Assembly: GCA_029210965.1 (NCBI GenBank)
Contig: JARGFZ010000016.1
Span: 1 to 61,932 of the forward strand
Direction: 5' to 3'
Length of the DNA: 61,932 nt
From: a bacterium
Lineage (GTDB): Bacteria > BMS3Abin14
The position numbers and the translations under genes are program-made. Under the pieces are notes generated by a model, which ran no database searches, was not told where the DNA came from, and was given only the letters and a program-made list of their open reading frames with translations. Numbering within the stretch: the first letter of the stretch is position 1; every line of letters begins with the position of its first letter. This document shows, piece after piece, positions 10,270-19,696 of the stretch.

Positions 10270-10995
10270 TTACAGACTGAACCCCTCCCCGAGGTACACC
10301 TTCCGGGCTCTCTCGCTGCTTATTATCGCTTCGGGAGGTCCCTCCTCAAGGATCATCCCGGCAGCCAGTATATAGGCCCTGTCGGTGATCCCCAATGTCT
10401 CACGAACGTTGTGGTCCGTTATCAAGATTCCCAGCCCCCTCTCCCTAAGATCCCTTATGAGCTTCTGAAGTTCGAGGACCGTAATAGGATCAATTCCGGC
10501 GAAAGGTTCGTCCAGCAACAGGTAGGCCGGTTCGGGGATAAGAGCTCTGGCTATCTCGGCCCTCCGTCGTTCGCCACCCGACAGGGAACCGCCCAGCGTG
10601 CCGCCGAGGTGGGTGATACCCATGGACTCTTTCAGTTCCAGCAACCGCGCCGCCCTGTCAGTTTTTGTGATACCCACAGCTTCCATTACTGCAAGGAGGT
10701 TGTCGTCCACCGACAGACCTCTGAAAATTGATGGCTCCTGGGGTAGGTAGCCGATTCCAGCCCGGGCCCTGCGGTGGATCGGCCATCCGGTTATATCCTT
10801 CTCATTGAGCAGGACCGAGCCTCCACTGGGCCGGATAAGACCGGAGATCATATAGAAAGTGGTTGTCTTTCCTGCTCCGTTAGGGCCGAGCAATCCGACA
10901 ACTTCACCAGGGGACAGGCTGATAGAGACATCCTTGACCACCGTTTTGCTGCGGTAGGATTTTTCCAGATTCCTGGCGGCCAAAGAGGAGGTCAT
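10270..10995 (-). CDS. lptB: LPS export ABC transporter ATP-binding protein
   Basis: Cytoplasmic ATPase of the LptB2FG complex that extracts LPS from the inner membrane and drives it along the Lpt bridge. 241 residues with Walker A GPNGAGKTT, Q-loop LPQEPSIFR, signature LSGGERRRAEIARAL and Walker B LLLDEPFAGIDP. I prefer the ATG at 10995, which has GGGGA about nine bases upstream; a TTG at 11004 would overlap the lptA stop (TTGA) but abuts that same GGGGA. lptF and lptG are not in the window. Confidence 0.96.
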   Translation of the reverse strand: MTSSLAARNLEKSYRSKTVVKDVSISLSPGEVVGLLGPNGAGKTTTFYMISGLIRPSGGSVLLNEKDITGWPIHRRARAGIGYLPQEPSIFRGLSVDDNLLAVMEAVGITKTDRAARLLELKESMGITHLGGTLGGSLSGGERRRAEIARALIPEPAYLLLDEPFAGIDPITVLELQKLIRDLRERGLGILITDHNVRETLGITDRAYILAAGMILEEGPPEAIISSERARKVYLGEGFSL

Positions 10996-11000
10996 CAGGG

Positions 11001-11468
11001 TCAATCCCCGTATGCCTTGAAAAAGGCCCTGACAGGACCGGAAAAAGAGGCTGTCCCTTTTGCAATGGAATAGACGATCTTTTCCGCTTCGATCGTGGTT
11101 TCCTCCCTGGTAAGACGAGGAAGACCTGTCAGCACTAAATTCCCCGTCTCAAGATCGAACACAGCCATCTGAGACTCTGCCATGTCGTTCCCCCTTGTCA
11201 TGACAACCCTGCCGGATGCCTCTCCGGACAGGATCTTTGAAGGGTCGGCTGCATCAGCCTTAACGTTGAGAAGATCACAGGTCAGAACCATTTCGGCCAT
11301 GCGAACCTCGACTTCACCTTCGAACAGGATATCCCCCGTTTTTTCCTGTATCTGCAGGCTATTGGAACGAACAGTCACACCCTCGGCCGATGCACCCCAT
11401 GCCCCCGTCGCCAGACACATGATCAGGACCGCAACCGCACACCCCGCCGTATATCTCAGAGACCTCAA
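11001..11468 (-). CDS. lptA: LPS transport periplasmic protein LptA
   Basis: Periplasmic bridge protein of LPS transport, 155 residues, OstA-like beta-jellyroll. A signal peptide covers about residues 1-25 (hydrophobic core AVAVLIMCLATGAWG, cleavage near ASA). The repeated beta pattern with GEVEVRMAEMVLTCDLLNV is typical. TTG start overlaps the lptC stop (TTGA) with AGGAG nine bases upstream. Lies between lptC and lptB as in most proteobacteria. Confidence 0.9.
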   Translation of the reverse strand: MRSLRYTAGCAVAVLIMCLATGAWGASAEGVTVRSNSLQIQEKTGDILFEGEVEVRMAEMVLTCDLLNVKADAADPSKILSGEASGRVVMTRGNDMAESQMAVFDLETGNLVLTGLPRLTREETTIEAEKIVYSIAKGTASFSGPVRAFFKAYGD

Positions 11469-11989
11469 GGCCTGTCACTCCTTTCATCCCAGGTAGTCCG
11501 TACACCACCAGCAACTATCACCGTCCCGGATTTCACTGTATACCTTACCGTATCCCCCAGAACTTTCAGCGGTCCGCGCTCAAGCTGAACCCCGTTGTCA
11601 GCCAGCATCAAGGCACTCCTACCATCCCACCTCAATTTCGGTGTTTTGAACCGGGACCCCAAGCCGCTTGTCACGACCACATGCCCCTCAAGATGAAGGA
11701 TCAACCTTTCAGGTTCATATCGGCCTTTGTCGCTCACAACATTGACACTCTCCCTGCCGTCTGAGATCATTTTGGCAGATACTTTCTCAAGGATCACGTC
11801 ACCTTGCCCGTCGTAGAAGGCTTTACCACCCTGGATCTCCCACCGGCCGTTGTCTGTTTCCTGGAGGACCTTGAATCCAGTCATCTCCACATCTGAAACG
11901 GCTCCGGCCAGCTGCGGAATAAGCAGGAACAGACAGAGAATCGCTGCCGGCAGATCACCCTCGAAACAGCTTTTCCTCCGGGGTATCAT
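11465..11989 (-). CDS. lptC: LPS export protein LptC
   Basis: Bitopic inner-membrane protein linking LptB2FG to LptA, 174 residues. One N-terminal hydrophobic segment (about 13-30) and a periplasmic domain with WEIQGGKAFYDGQGDVILEKVSA, the LptC pattern. No clear ribosome-binding site precedes the ATG at 11989, and no better start with homology is visible, so the N-terminus is uncertain. Overlaps lptA by four bases. Upstream is a 400-base gap that must hold the promoter of lptC-lptA-lptB-rpoN. Confidence 0.88.
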   Translation of the reverse strand: MIPRRKSCFEGDLPAAILCLFLLIPQLAGAVSDVEMTGFKVLQETDNGRWEIQGGKAFYDGQGDVILEKVSAKMISDGRESVNVVSDKGRYEPERLILHLEGHVVVTSGLGSRFKTPKLRWDGRSALMLADNGVQLERGPLKVLGDTVRYTVKSGTVIVAGGVRTTWDERSDRP

Positions 11990-12109
11990 TGGATTAGATT
12001 AACACATGTACAAATAGAATGAAAAGAAAATGGCTTGATTGTTGCATGGGAAGCGATTGCTGGCCTTGAAAGAGAAATAAGATCCTTAAAGCAGGGGGCC
12101 GCCCTTCGA

Positions 12110-12126
12110 TCCCGCCTGCGGCGGGA
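12110..12126. repeat. TCCCGCC/GGCGGGA palindrome
   Basis: Seven-base perfect arms around TGC. The same arms around ATT occur at 61102-61118, and a shorter form (TCCCGC/GCGGGA) at 15114-15130. All three are intergenic. Confidence 0.6.
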
Positions 12127-12296
12127 CTCAGGGCGGGCAGGTAGCGCTTCTCCCATGCGCTGCCTCAAAGGGCCTCTGTTAAAATCCAATTTTGAAAGTA
12201 TTTTTTGTAACGAATCACTGCGAAACTCTACTTTATAGCTTCTATCGCTTTTACAGGAACCGTACTTTTCCCCCGGAGCGCCGTTTCCCAGCCTGT

Positions 12297-12311
12297 CACG
12301 CCAACGGCGTG
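12297..12311. repeat. CACGCC-AAC-GGCGTG palindrome, copy 2
   Basis: Second copy of the element at 180-194. Identity extends outside the arms (AGCCTGT before, AT after), which argues for a common origin. Confidence 0.6.
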
Positions 12312-12389
12312 ATTTCTCCGTTTCAGGGCCAATGAGGTTAGTTCTTTCCCCGATACACCGATACTCCCATACCCCGATTCGGTTCTTCC

Positions 12390-12926
12390 CTAGGGAATGT
12401 AGCGGGCTATGAGCCCTTCCAAAAGACCCTTTGCCTGAAGGATAAAAAATATAAGTTCCCGGGCCGCCCCATTTCCACCGGGAGCCCCTGTCACCAGGTC
12501 AGACCGCTGGCGCACTTCCTCAGCAGCATCCGATGGAGAACAGCCAAGACCCACCGACATCATGACTGGCAGATCTACAACATCATCCCCCATATAAGCG
12601 ATGTGGGAGGCCCCAAAGCCTGTACTCTCCATAAGTTCATCAAGGGCCAGATGTTTGTTCTTTATCCCCTGAAAAAGCAGTTCAATACCGAGCTCCTCAC
12701 AGCGTCTTTGAACCATAGGACTCTTGCGGCCGGTGATGATGGCTACGGTAAGTCCAGCCCTGAATGCCATTTTAGTGGCATGCCCATCCCTGACGTTGAA
12801 GGATTTGAGTTCCTCACCTGACGAAGTGTAGCTGATCTTTCCGTCGGTAAGCACACCGTCAACATCAAAGACGATAAGTTTTATTTTTTTTGCCGCTTCA
12901 ATAATGGATGGGGATTGTTCTTTCAT
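12390..12926 (-). CDS. kdsC: Kdo-8-phosphate phosphatase
   Basis: HAD-superfamily phosphatase that releases Kdo from Kdo-8-phosphate. 178 residues, the size of the compact KdsC. Motif I FDVDGVLTDG (about 19-28, nucleophile Asp), motif II IITGRKS and motif III GDDVVDLP are present. No cap domain, as expected. The ATG at 12926 has GGAGAAGG ten bases upstream. Gap of 276 bases of repeat-like DNA to kdsD upstream. Confidence 0.94.
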   Translation of the reverse strand: MKEQSPSIIEAAKKIKLIVFDVDGVLTDGKISYTSSGEELKSFNVRDGHATKMAFRAGLTVAIITGRKSPMVQRRCEELGIELLFQGIKNKHLALDELMESTGFGASHIAYMGDDVVDLPVMMSVGLGCSPSDAAEEVRQRSDLVTGAPGGNGAARELIFFILQAKGLLEGLIARYIP

Positions 12927-13050
12927 TGAGTTGTGGCCTTCTCCATTGCATAATGCAGTGTAAAGTGCAGTGTGTAAAGTGCAGAGAACCGGAATGACCC
13001 CAACCTGCGGTTGCCGTTCGACAAACTCACGGTTTTGAGCCTGCAGAAGG

Positions 13051-13200
13051 AAAGTTCCAGGTTTCGGGTTTCAGGTTCCAGGTTGTTCGCCGCGTCCCCG
13101 CGTCAGGCGGTTTATCTTTGCTTCCTCGCTCTCCGCCCTGCCCTTCCTTTGGACACTGGACTTTGGACCCTGGACTGTTCCAACCGCCCTCCGCCCTTCG
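13051..13200. repeat. Degenerate intergenic repeats between kdsD and kdsC
   Basis: Runs such as TTCCAGGTTTCGGGTTTCAGG (in part) at 13051-13085, and GGACACTGGACTTTGGACC at 13149-13170, occupy most of the 12927-13202 gap. They resemble the CTGGCTCC family. No gene is credible here. Confidence 0.5.
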
Positions 13201-13202
13201 CC

Positions 13203-14183
13203 CTATGCAATGCCCGCCTTAAGCATGTCGTGCATATGGATGACTCCCACAACAACGTTCTCACTGTCCACGATGACCAGGCTCATGATCTTGTTGCTCT
13301 CCATCATCTGAAGAGCTTTGGCGGCCAGGGCATCGGCGTGAATTACTTTGGGGGAGGGTGTCATGACCTGGCCGGCAGTGAGGGAAAGTGGATCAGACCG
13401 ATTTTCAAGGCACCGCCTGAGATCTCCGTCGGTGATAATACCAAGAAGCCTGTCGTCGCCGTCCAGAACAGTTGTAAAACCGAGTTGCTTCGAGGTGATC
13501 TCGAAAAGAGCCTCCCGCATGATCGTTCCAGGATCCACCCTGGGGATCTCGTCACCCACATGCATGATCTCGGATACAGTCAGCAGACGCCTGCCCAGGG
13601 CTCCTATCGGGTGAAAGAAAGCAAAGTCGTCCTCAGTGAATCCGCGTGCCTCCAGCAAAGCAACGGCCAGTGCGTCGCCCAGAGCCATAGTCACCGTTGT
13701 ACTGGCTGTAGGGGCAAGGTTTAAAGGACACGCCTCCTCTATCACAGAAATATCCAGAACAACATCCGCCCTGGCAGCCAGGGTGGATGAGGCGCCCCCC
13801 GTCATGCTGATAACAGGAATGCCCAGCCTTTTTACAGCCGGAAGAAGCCGGATGAGTTCCTGGGTCTCCCCGCTGTTGGAAACGGCGACCAGAACATCCC
13901 CCCTTGCCAGCATGCCCAGATCACCGTGTCCCCCTTCAGCGGGGTGCAGAAACAGGGAGGGCGTCCCTGTGCTGGCAAAAGTGGCTGCTATCTTCCTGCA
14001 GACAAGACCAGACTTCCCCATTCCGGCGAAGACAACCCTGCCCCTGCAGGTGCAGAGGAGATCCACCGCCACCCCGAATTCTGCGCCCAATCTCAGGCGC
14101 AGGGCTTCAAGGGAAGCCTCCTCGATTCGCAGCACCCTCCTCGCGCTTTCGAGAACCTTTTCATGGTCCACATTACAGCTCAT
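13203..14183 (-). CDS. kdsD: Arabinose-5-phosphate isomerase
   Basis: Interconverts ribulose-5-phosphate and arabinose-5-phosphate, the first committed step to Kdo. 326 residues: an N-terminal SIS sugar-isomerase domain (about 35-180, with GMGKSGLV, HPAEGGHGDLG and SNSGETQE) and two C-terminal CBS domains (about 205-326). Start overlaps the kdsA stop as TAATG. The order kdsA-kdsD-kdsC in one transcript gives the whole route from ribulose-5-phosphate to free Kdo. Confidence 0.95.
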   Translation of the reverse strand: MSCNVDHEKVLESARRVLRIEEASLEALRLRLGAEFGVAVDLLCTCRGRVVFAGMGKSGLVCRKIAATFASTGTPSLFLHPAEGGHGDLGMLARGDVLVAVSNSGETQELIRLLPAVKRLGIPVISMTGGASSTLAARADVVLDISVIEEACPLNLAPTASTTVTMALGDALAVALLEARGFTEDDFAFFHPIGALGRRLLTVSEIMHVGDEIPRVDPGTIMREALFEITSKQLGFTTVLDGDDRLLGIITDGDLRRCLENRSDPLSLTAGQVMTPSPKVIHADALAAKALQMMESNKIMSLVIVDSENVVVGVIHMHDMLKAGIA

Positions 14184-15016
14184 TAACCTTCTCCGAACAA
14201 GTCCCGATGGATCGTCATGACCTGTCTCAATAGCCCCTCCAACTGATCAAGGGGCCACATGTTCGGACCATCGCAAGGTGCCCGATCGGGATCCGGGTGA
14301 ACCTCCATAAATATGCCGTCCACACCACATGCAACGGCAGCCCGGCACAGGTGCGGCACATATTGTCTCAGCCCCCCCGAGGACGTTCCGAGGCCTCCTG
14401 GAAGCTGGAGGCTGTGAGTGGCATCGTAGATAACCGGGATACCCAGTTCCCTGATCATGGGGAAGGTTCTGAAATCCACCACGAGGTTATTATATCCGAA
14501 GGTGGTGCCGCGTTCCGTGATCAAGAGGTTGTTACCCCTGTTTACCTTGCCGGCGATCCCCTTCACATCCCAGGGTGCCAGGAACTGCCCCTTCTTTATG
14601 TTGACCGGCTTGCCTGTGTCCGCCGCCGCAATTAACAGATCAGTCTGCCTGCACAAAAATGCAGGGATCTGAACAAGGTCCAGGACCTGGGCCACCCCGG
14701 CCATTTGTTCAGCGCTGTGAACGTCAGAGGTGACAGGAACTCCGACCTCCTTGCTTACCGCCGCAAGCACGTCAAGGCCCTCTTCCAGACCTGGCCCCCG
14801 GAAAGCCTCTAAAGATGTTCGGTTGGCCTTGTCGAATGAGGCTTTAAAAATGAAGGGGATATCCAGCTTCGAGCAGATCCTGGCGAGGTCTTCGGCAGCC
14901 CTGACGGTACTGTCCCTGTCTTCGATCACACAGGGACCGGCGATGAAAACCGGCGGAGCTCCCCCGCCTATCTCCACATTTCCAACTTTCACTTTTGCCA
15001 TAACGCCGTCCGTCAT
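14183..15016 (-). CDS. kdsA: Kdo-8-phosphate synthase
   Basis: Condenses phosphoenolpyruvate with arabinose-5-phosphate. About 277 residues, with [11 protein letters not shown] and RGPGLEEGL. The N-terminal [11 protein letters not shown] carries Cys29 at the position where metal-dependent KdsA enzymes have cysteine and the metal-independent E. coli type has asparagine, so I infer a metal-dependent enzyme. The ATG at 15016 has GAGG seven bases upstream; an ATG at 15001 is a close alternative, and the longer open frame upstream has no homology. Confidence 0.94.
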   Translation of the reverse strand: MTDGVMAKVKVGNVEIGGGAPPVFIAGPCVIEDRDSTVRAAEDLARICSKLDIPFIFKASFDKANRTSLEAFRGPGLEEGLDVLAAVSKEVGVPVTSDVHSAEQMAGVAQVLDLVQIPAFLCRQTDLLIAAADTGKPVNIKKGQFLAPWDVKGIAGKVNRGNNLLITERGTTFGYNNLVVDFRTFPMIRELGIPVIYDATHSLQLPGGLGTSSGGLRQYVPHLCRAAVACGVDGIFMEVHPDPDRAPCDGPNMWPLDQLEGLLRQVMTIHRDLFGEG

Positions 15017-15244
15017 TTGACAACCTCGCAAAAACTCTCTTCGAGCCATTTTATTATGGGCGGTCATCACGCCTGGGGCGTGCTTGGCGTGCTTGGCCTG
15101 ACTCCCCCGCCAGTCCCGCCATATGCGGGATCGAAGGAGCTAAATGAATCCGCCCCTACCGCAGGCGTGCCCCCACTCCCATTCCATCCCTAAGTCGCAC
15201 GCTAAGGGTTCACCCTGTCAGATGGACTTTTTGCGAGTCCATCA
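15017..15244. other. Repeat-bearing gap between pyrG and kdsA
   Basis: Contains TCCCGC/GCGGGA arms (15114-15119 and 15125-15130) and, directly after the pyrG stop, a strong hairpin GATGGACT (15221-15228) with AGTCCATC (15236-15243). No U tract follows the hairpin on the minus strand. No gene seen. Confidence 0.55.
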
Positions 15245-16852
15245 TCATCTGCTGCCTCCCCTTTTGCTCAAGCTTATGGCTATGAACCCTGCGAACAGGG
15301 GGTGAGGCTGCCAGGGCCTGGATTTGAATTCGGGGTGGAACTGGCACCCAACGAACCATGGGTGGTCCGGATGCTCCACCATCTCTACCAGGCGCCCGTC
15401 GGGAGAGGTGCCCGAGATCTTCAACCCCTTCTCTTCCAGGGTTTCTTTATATGCAGGGTTGAACTCATACCTGTGGCGGTGCCTTTCCGATATTTCCGAG
15501 CATCCGTATTCATCATACGCCCGGGTGCCCTCCTCAAGATTGCACGGGTAGGCCCCCAGCCGCATGGTTCCACCCTTGTCGACAACATCTCTCTGCTCCG
15601 GCAGAAGGTCGATGACAGGATGTGGGGTATTTTCGTCAAATTCGGAACTATTGGCCTTTTCCAGCCCGGCCACGGACCGCGCGAACTCTACCACTGCCAA
15701 CTGCATTCCCAGACAGATCCCGAAATAGGGGATTTTGTTCTCCCGGGCATAGCGGGCGGCGCTGATCTTTCCCTCCGTCCCCCGGTGACCGAATCCTCCG
15801 GGAACGAGGATACCATCCACATCGCCGAGAAGCTCTGAAGGCTCCCTTTTTTCCAGCTCCTCGCTATCGACGAACCTCAGGACAACGCTGGCTCTGTTGG
15901 CCATACCACCATGGATCAGGGCTTCGTTCAGGCTCTTGTAGGATTCGACCAGACTCACGTACTTGCCAACAACGGCGATGACGACCTCACCCTTCGGGTT
16001 TCGCGCTTTCTCGACGATATTATTCCAGACAGCAAGGTCCGGCGTACGCGTCCACATGCGAAGGTGCTCTATGATCTGCTGGTCCAGCCCTTCCTCGTGA
16101 TAAGCAAGAGGGACCTCGTAGATGCTGTCCACATCCCTGGCAGTGATCACCGCTTCAGGCGTCACGTTACAAAAAAGGGATATTTTGTTCTTGATATCCT
16201 GGTCCAGTGCTCTGTCCGTACGACACAACAGTATGTCAGGCTGGATGCCGATCTCCCGCAGTTTCTGCACAGAGTGCTGGGTAGGTTTTGTCTTGAGTTC
16301 TCCCGCAGTTTTTATATAAGGCACCAGTGTAAGGTGGATGTAGATCACGTTATCCCTTCCCACATCGGTCTTGAACTGCCGGATGGCCTCTAAAAACGGA
16401 AGACTTTCGATGTCACCAACCGTTCCCCCTACCTCACAGATGAGGAGGTCCACATCACCTGCAGCCTGGCATATCCTCGCTTTTATCTCGTCCGTGATAT
16501 GTGGGATAACCTGGACAGTCCCCCCGAGGTACTCCCCCTGTCTCTCCTTGTTGATGACCGAATCGTACACCCTTCCGGTGGTAAAGTTGCTTCTCCTGGA
16601 CATGGGGGCATGGGTGAACCGTTCATAGTGCCCGAGATCCAGGTCGGTTTCCGCGCCATCATCGGTGACGAAGACCTCACCATGCTGATATGGGCTCATG
16701 GTCCCCGGATCAACGTTGATGTACGGATCCATTTTCTGAAGTGTAACGGTCAACCCTCGCGATTCCATGAGAGCGCCAATGGCGGCTGAGGCCAGCCCTT
16801 TTCCCAGAGAAGACACAACACCACCCGTCACGAAGATATATTTGGGCTTCAT
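15245..16852 (-). CDS. pyrG: CTP synthase
   Basis: Aminates UTP to CTP with glutamine and ATP. 535 residues. The N-terminal synthase domain starts [19 protein letters not shown] with SLGKG as ATP loop; the C-terminal glutaminase domain (about 290-535) has the catalytic cysteine in GICLGMQ and the His-Glu pair in QFHPEF. Start overlaps the kdsB stop (ATGA). Its place between kdsB and kdsA couples CTP supply to CMP-Kdo synthesis, a common arrangement. Confidence 0.97.
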   Translation of the reverse strand: MKPKYIFVTGGVVSSLGKGLASAAIGALMESRGLTVTLQKMDPYINVDPGTMSPYQHGEVFVTDDGAETDLDLGHYERFTHAPMSRRSNFTTGRVYDSVINKERQGEYLGGTVQVIPHITDEIKARICQAAGDVDLLICEVGGTVGDIESLPFLEAIRQFKTDVGRDNVIYIHLTLVPYIKTAGELKTKPTQHSVQKLREIGIQPDILLCRTDRALDQDIKNKISLFCNVTPEAVITARDVDSIYEVPLAYHEEGLDQQIIEHLRMWTRTPDLAVWNNIVEKARNPKGEVVIAVVGKYVSLVESYKSLNEALIHGGMANRASVVLRFVDSEELEKREPSELLGDVDGILVPGGFGHRGTEGKISAARYARENKIPYFGICLGMQLAVVEFARSVAGLEKANSSEFDENTPHPVIDLLPEQRDVVDKGGTMRLGAYPCNLEEGTRAYDEYGCSEISERHRHRYEFNPAYKETLEEKGLKISGTSPDGRLVEMVEHPDHPWFVGCQFHPEFKSRPWQPHPLFAGFIAISLSKRGGSR

Positions 16853-17625
16853 GGGGCACCCTCACCTGCACCGGGAGCGGGATCCTCCGCCTTCGCTTTC
16901 ATCTTCTTCATCATATCCTCCACTTTCAACAGGTCCTCGGGGGTGTCCACTCCTATCCCATTGAACTCATTGACCTTCACAACGAGAATGCTCATCCCGT
17001 TCTCAAGGGCCCTCAACTGTTCCAGATCCTCCATCTGCTCCAGTTTCCCCGCTGGTAAGGACACGAAGTCCAGAAGGGCCGCCCTGTTGTATGCATAAAT
17101 ACCTATATGTCTCAAGGCTTCATCCGAACCCACTTGCCACCCGTGGGGAATAGCCGATCGGGAAAAGTACAGCGCATATCCATCTTTACCCGTCACAACT
17201 TTGACGACATTTCTGTCGGTATAATCCGATTCCGCGTCCAGAGACACGGCCACCGTTGCAATATCGGGAGGATGTATCCTTCCATGGACCTGGATCACTC
17301 CATCGATCACTGCCGGATCGATGAGCGGTTCGTCCCCCTGGACATTGACAATGACATCGGCATCCAGGCTGCCTGCCACCTCTCCCAGCCTGTCCGAACC
17401 GCTCCTGTGACCGGTCCCGGTCATGACACAATCGCCTCCGAACCCCATGACAGCATCAAGTATGCGCCTGTCGTCGGTGGCGACAACCACCCTGTCAACG
17501 GTCCTGGCTTCACATGCTCTTGAATAAACGTGTTCGATCAGCGGTTTCCCCAACAGCTGGGCCAAAGGTTTCCCCGGAAACCTCGTCGAAGCGTACCGTG
17601 CAGGTATAACAACAACTGCTTTCAA
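16849..17625 (-). CDS. kdsB: CMP-Kdo synthetase
   Basis: 3-deoxy-manno-octulosonate cytidylyltransferase, which activates Kdo with CTP for transfer to lipid A. 258 residues. N-terminal [14 protein letters not shown] is the nucleotide-binding signature; NVQGDEPLI and the C-terminal EQLRALENG are typical. TTG start at 17625, eight bases after the hldA stop, with no strong ribosome-binding site, so it may depend on coupling. The last 20 residues are a charged, proline-rich tail without homology. Confidence 0.95.
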   Translation of the reverse strand: MKAVVVIPARYASTRFPGKPLAQLLGKPLIEHVYSRACEARTVDRVVVATDDRRILDAVMGFGGDCVMTGTGHRSGSDRLGEVAGSLDADVIVNVQGDEPLIDPAVIDGVIQVHGRIHPPDIATVAVSLDAESDYTDRNVVKVVTGKDGYALYFSRSAIPHGWQVGSDEALRHIGIYAYNRAALLDFVSLPAGKLEQMEDLEQLRALENGMSILVVKVNEFNGIGVDTPEDLLKVEDMMKKMKAKAEDPAPGAGEGAP

Positions 17626-17633
17626 AACGACAC

Positions 17634-18635
17634 TCAGGAGGACAGCCTGGCCAGGTCCCTGAATCGAAGGCGCATCTGCTCCCTCGATATGGAAACGGTC
17701 CCGACCTCACCCACAACCACCCCCGCCGCCACATTAGCGAGACAGGCTCCCTCTTCCATGGACAGACCTGAAGCCAGGGCGAGGGAAAGGGTTGAAATAA
17801 CAGTATCGCCAGCACCGGTAACATCGTACACCGGCCGGCTGTAGGCTTCAATATGTGAATAATCCTTCTTGCCTGAAAAAAGAGTCATTCCCTGATCACC
17901 CCTTGTTATGATCAGGTATTCACATGCCAGCTTCCTGATAATGCGGTGCCCTGCCTCCACAAGGGCTTGCATACTGTCAATGACCAGCCCTGCTCCCGCC
18001 GCAGCCTCAAAGAGGTTCGGTGTCAGAACGGTCACACCCTTGTAGATGGAGAACTGGTTGATCTTGGGGTCGACTGCTACAGGGACTGAATATTTTTTTG
18101 CCAGATCCACCAGCTCGCGCATGAGTGTGGGGGTTATCACGCCCTTGGCGTAGTCGCTGACAACGACGCACCCGCACTCGCCGAGGAACGATTCGGCCGA
18201 GCCGAGGATCATCTCCTCGTCGGATCGTTCCAGGGGCGTTGTGACCTCCTTGTCCACCCGCACCACCTGCTGGTCGTGAGCGATGACCCGCGTCTTCACT
18301 GTGGTGGGGCGCCCGGTGCAGGTGACGATACCGCGGACGCCGATATTTTTTTTCTTCAGATCGCTTCTCATCCATCTCCCCATCTGGTCATCACCCAGCA
18401 CACCGCACACCTCAACCTGACCTCCGAGGCCGAGGATATTGTGAGCCACGTTGGCAGCTCCCCCGAGGCGCAGTGTCTCGCTGGTGACCCCGACGATGGG
18501 CACAGGAGCTTCAGGGGAGACTCTGGTCACTCCCCCCCAGATGTATTCGTCGATCATCAGGTCGCCTATGACGAGGACCTTGTTACCTTTCAGCTTTGCT
18601 AAAAGTTCGTCGCCTCTTTCAAAAATATTTGTCAT
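17634..18635 (-). CDS. hldA: D-glycero-beta-D-manno-heptose-7-phosphate kinase
   Basis: PfkB-family kinase of ADP-heptose synthesis (the first domain of HldE), here as a stand-alone 333-residue protein without the adenylyltransferase domain. GGAANVAHNI (about 58-67) and the catalytic DVTGAGDTV (about 263-271) are the ribokinase signatures. The partner phosphatase gmhB lies near 44 kb; gmhA, the adenylyltransferase and the epimerase are outside the window. AAGGATGA precedes the ATG. Confidence 0.93.
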   Translation of the reverse strand: MTNIFERGDELLAKLKGNKVLVIGDLMIDEYIWGGVTRVSPEAPVPIVGVTSETLRLGGAANVAHNILGLGGQVEVCGVLGDDQMGRWMRSDLKKKNIGVRGIVTCTGRPTTVKTRVIAHDQQVVRVDKEVTTPLERSDEEMILGSAESFLGECGCVVVSDYAKGVITPTLMRELVDLAKKYSVPVAVDPKINQFSIYKGVTVLTPNLFEAAAGAGLVIDSMQALVEAGHRIIRKLACEYLIITRGDQGMTLFSGKKDYSHIEAYSRPVYDVTGAGDTVISTLSLALASGLSMEEGACLANVAAGVVVGEVGTVSISREQMRLRFRDLARLSS

Positions 18636-18674
18636 TTATCGTCATCCTTTATCTGCTACGGGTCCAGGTTACGA

Positions 18675-19226
18675 TTAACCCATAAACAGGGCCTTGCCCC
18701 ATAAAATCGCGTAAACGACCACCACAACCGATGCGTTCAAAAGTTCCTTGTTCCTGAAAACCTGGGACCAGTGGAACGTCCCTTTCCTGTAACGCGGGAT
18801 CCGTAGCAGCGGGAAGAACCGGGGCACCCCCTGGCTATATTCCTCCCACTCCCCGGGGAATATGCCTTTGAGCTTCTCCTCTTCCCACCTGATAGTGAAC
18901 CAGTATATGCCCCCGAAAAACAAGAGGTACAGGAAGATCAGCCATAATACATTGGTCGTGATCGCAAACCCGGCTCCGAGAAGGAAGCTGCCTACATAGA
19001 GTGGATTGCGTGTCAAGCTGTAAGGGCCTGTTACGCTGAGGTTCTGGTTCTTGTGAATGTACCCCGATGACCAGATCCGTATAGCCTCGCCGACCATGAT
19101 GAGGGAAGCACCCATGAACAGGCTAGCCGCGGCGGGTTTCGCGAAGATCAGGAAAGAGACCCCCAGAATTCCCGAGAGTTTTGTGCGGTGTTTTTTCACC
19201 CAATGATGAAACTTTGACAAGTTCAT
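18675..19226 (-). CDS. Isoprenylcysteine methyltransferase-like membrane protein
   Basis: 183-residue polytopic membrane protein with the ICMT/PEMT-type segment GPYSLTRNPLYVGSFLL (about 88-104) followed by EEEKLKGIFPGEWEEY, the SAM-binding and catalytic pattern of this family. Four to five hydrophobic segments, including one at the extreme C-terminus. The true substrate is unknown; bacterial members methylate lipids or unidentified acceptors. First gene of the hldA-kdsB-pyrG run, 39 bases upstream of hldA. Confidence 0.8.
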   Translation of the reverse strand: MNLSKFHHWVKKHRTKLSGILGVSFLIFAKPAAASLFMGASLIMVGEAIRIWSSGYIHKNQNLSVTGPYSLTRNPLYVGSFLLGAGFAITTNVLWLIFLYLLFFGGIYWFTIRWEEEKLKGIFPGEWEEYSQGVPRFFPLLRIPRYRKGTFHWSQVFRNKELLNASVVVVVYAILWGKALFMG

Positions 19227-19696
19227 TCTCCAATCTGGGTTTTACACACCACGCCTGAAAGCCTTTACCTCGGATTTCTTACCAAAGACCGCGGCGTGCA
19301 AACTACTTAAACACACCTCCCCGGCCAACCGTGAACAGAGACAGGTCATACTGTACCCAAAAGCTTCAAAGAAACCTGTCAGACCCGCATGATGCCGATT
19401 TCTAGAACAACTTAATACTATATCTCAACAATACGGTGATGTAAAAGAATACAGCGTACGTCCTTTGCTTTACATCTTTTCGCGTTAAATATCGGGGTGC
19501 TGCTTGTCCAGGAAATCCCGGGTTTAAAGTTACAGTCTGAGTCCACTAAAATTCCGACAAGTTGCTCCGGGGGAATGAAGTTGTTATAAGTTTACTCTCT
19601 GGTGTTAAAGTTTAGTTTCCTGCGTTTGAGAAACGGCACAGTTAAAGTGCAAATTACATTTGCGATCCAGATTTTCATCAACAGCGAGTCATTATT
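19227..19696. other. 470-base divergent intergenic region
   Basis: AT-rich stretch between the minus-strand Kdo/heptose block and the plus-strand glycan locus. Holds a plus-strand promoter candidate (19562-19590) and a hairpin GATGTAAA (19438-19445) with TTTACATC (19469-19476) followed by TTT. No gene seen on either strand. Confidence 0.6.
19562..19590 (+). promoter_or_regulatory. Candidate promoter of the glycan locus
   Basis: TTGCTC (19562-19567), 17 bases, TATAAG (19585-19590). The -10 is a five-of-six match with ideal spacing; the -35 is weak. The start codon lies about 107 bases downstream. Confidence 0.4.

Larger units (their letters stand above)
11990..12389. other. Non-coding gap between kdsC and lptC
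   Basis: No credible gene on either strand. The lptC-proximal 100 bases are AT-rich and probably contain its promoter, though no confident -35/-10 pair was found. The remainder holds TCCCGCC-TGC-GGCGGGA (12110-12126), the CACGCC palindrome (12297-12311) and a run of CGATAC/CCCATACCCC-type repeats (12341-12375). Confidence 0.6.

Noticed and set aside
15221-15243. Terminator after pyrG
   Set aside because: Strong stem but no U tract on the minus strand, and the same-strand kdsA follows; kept only as a hairpin.
19438-19476. Small RNA or riboswitch in the 470-base divergent gap
   Set aside because: Only a single eight-base hairpin with a 23-base loop; no further conserved structure could be recognised by eye.
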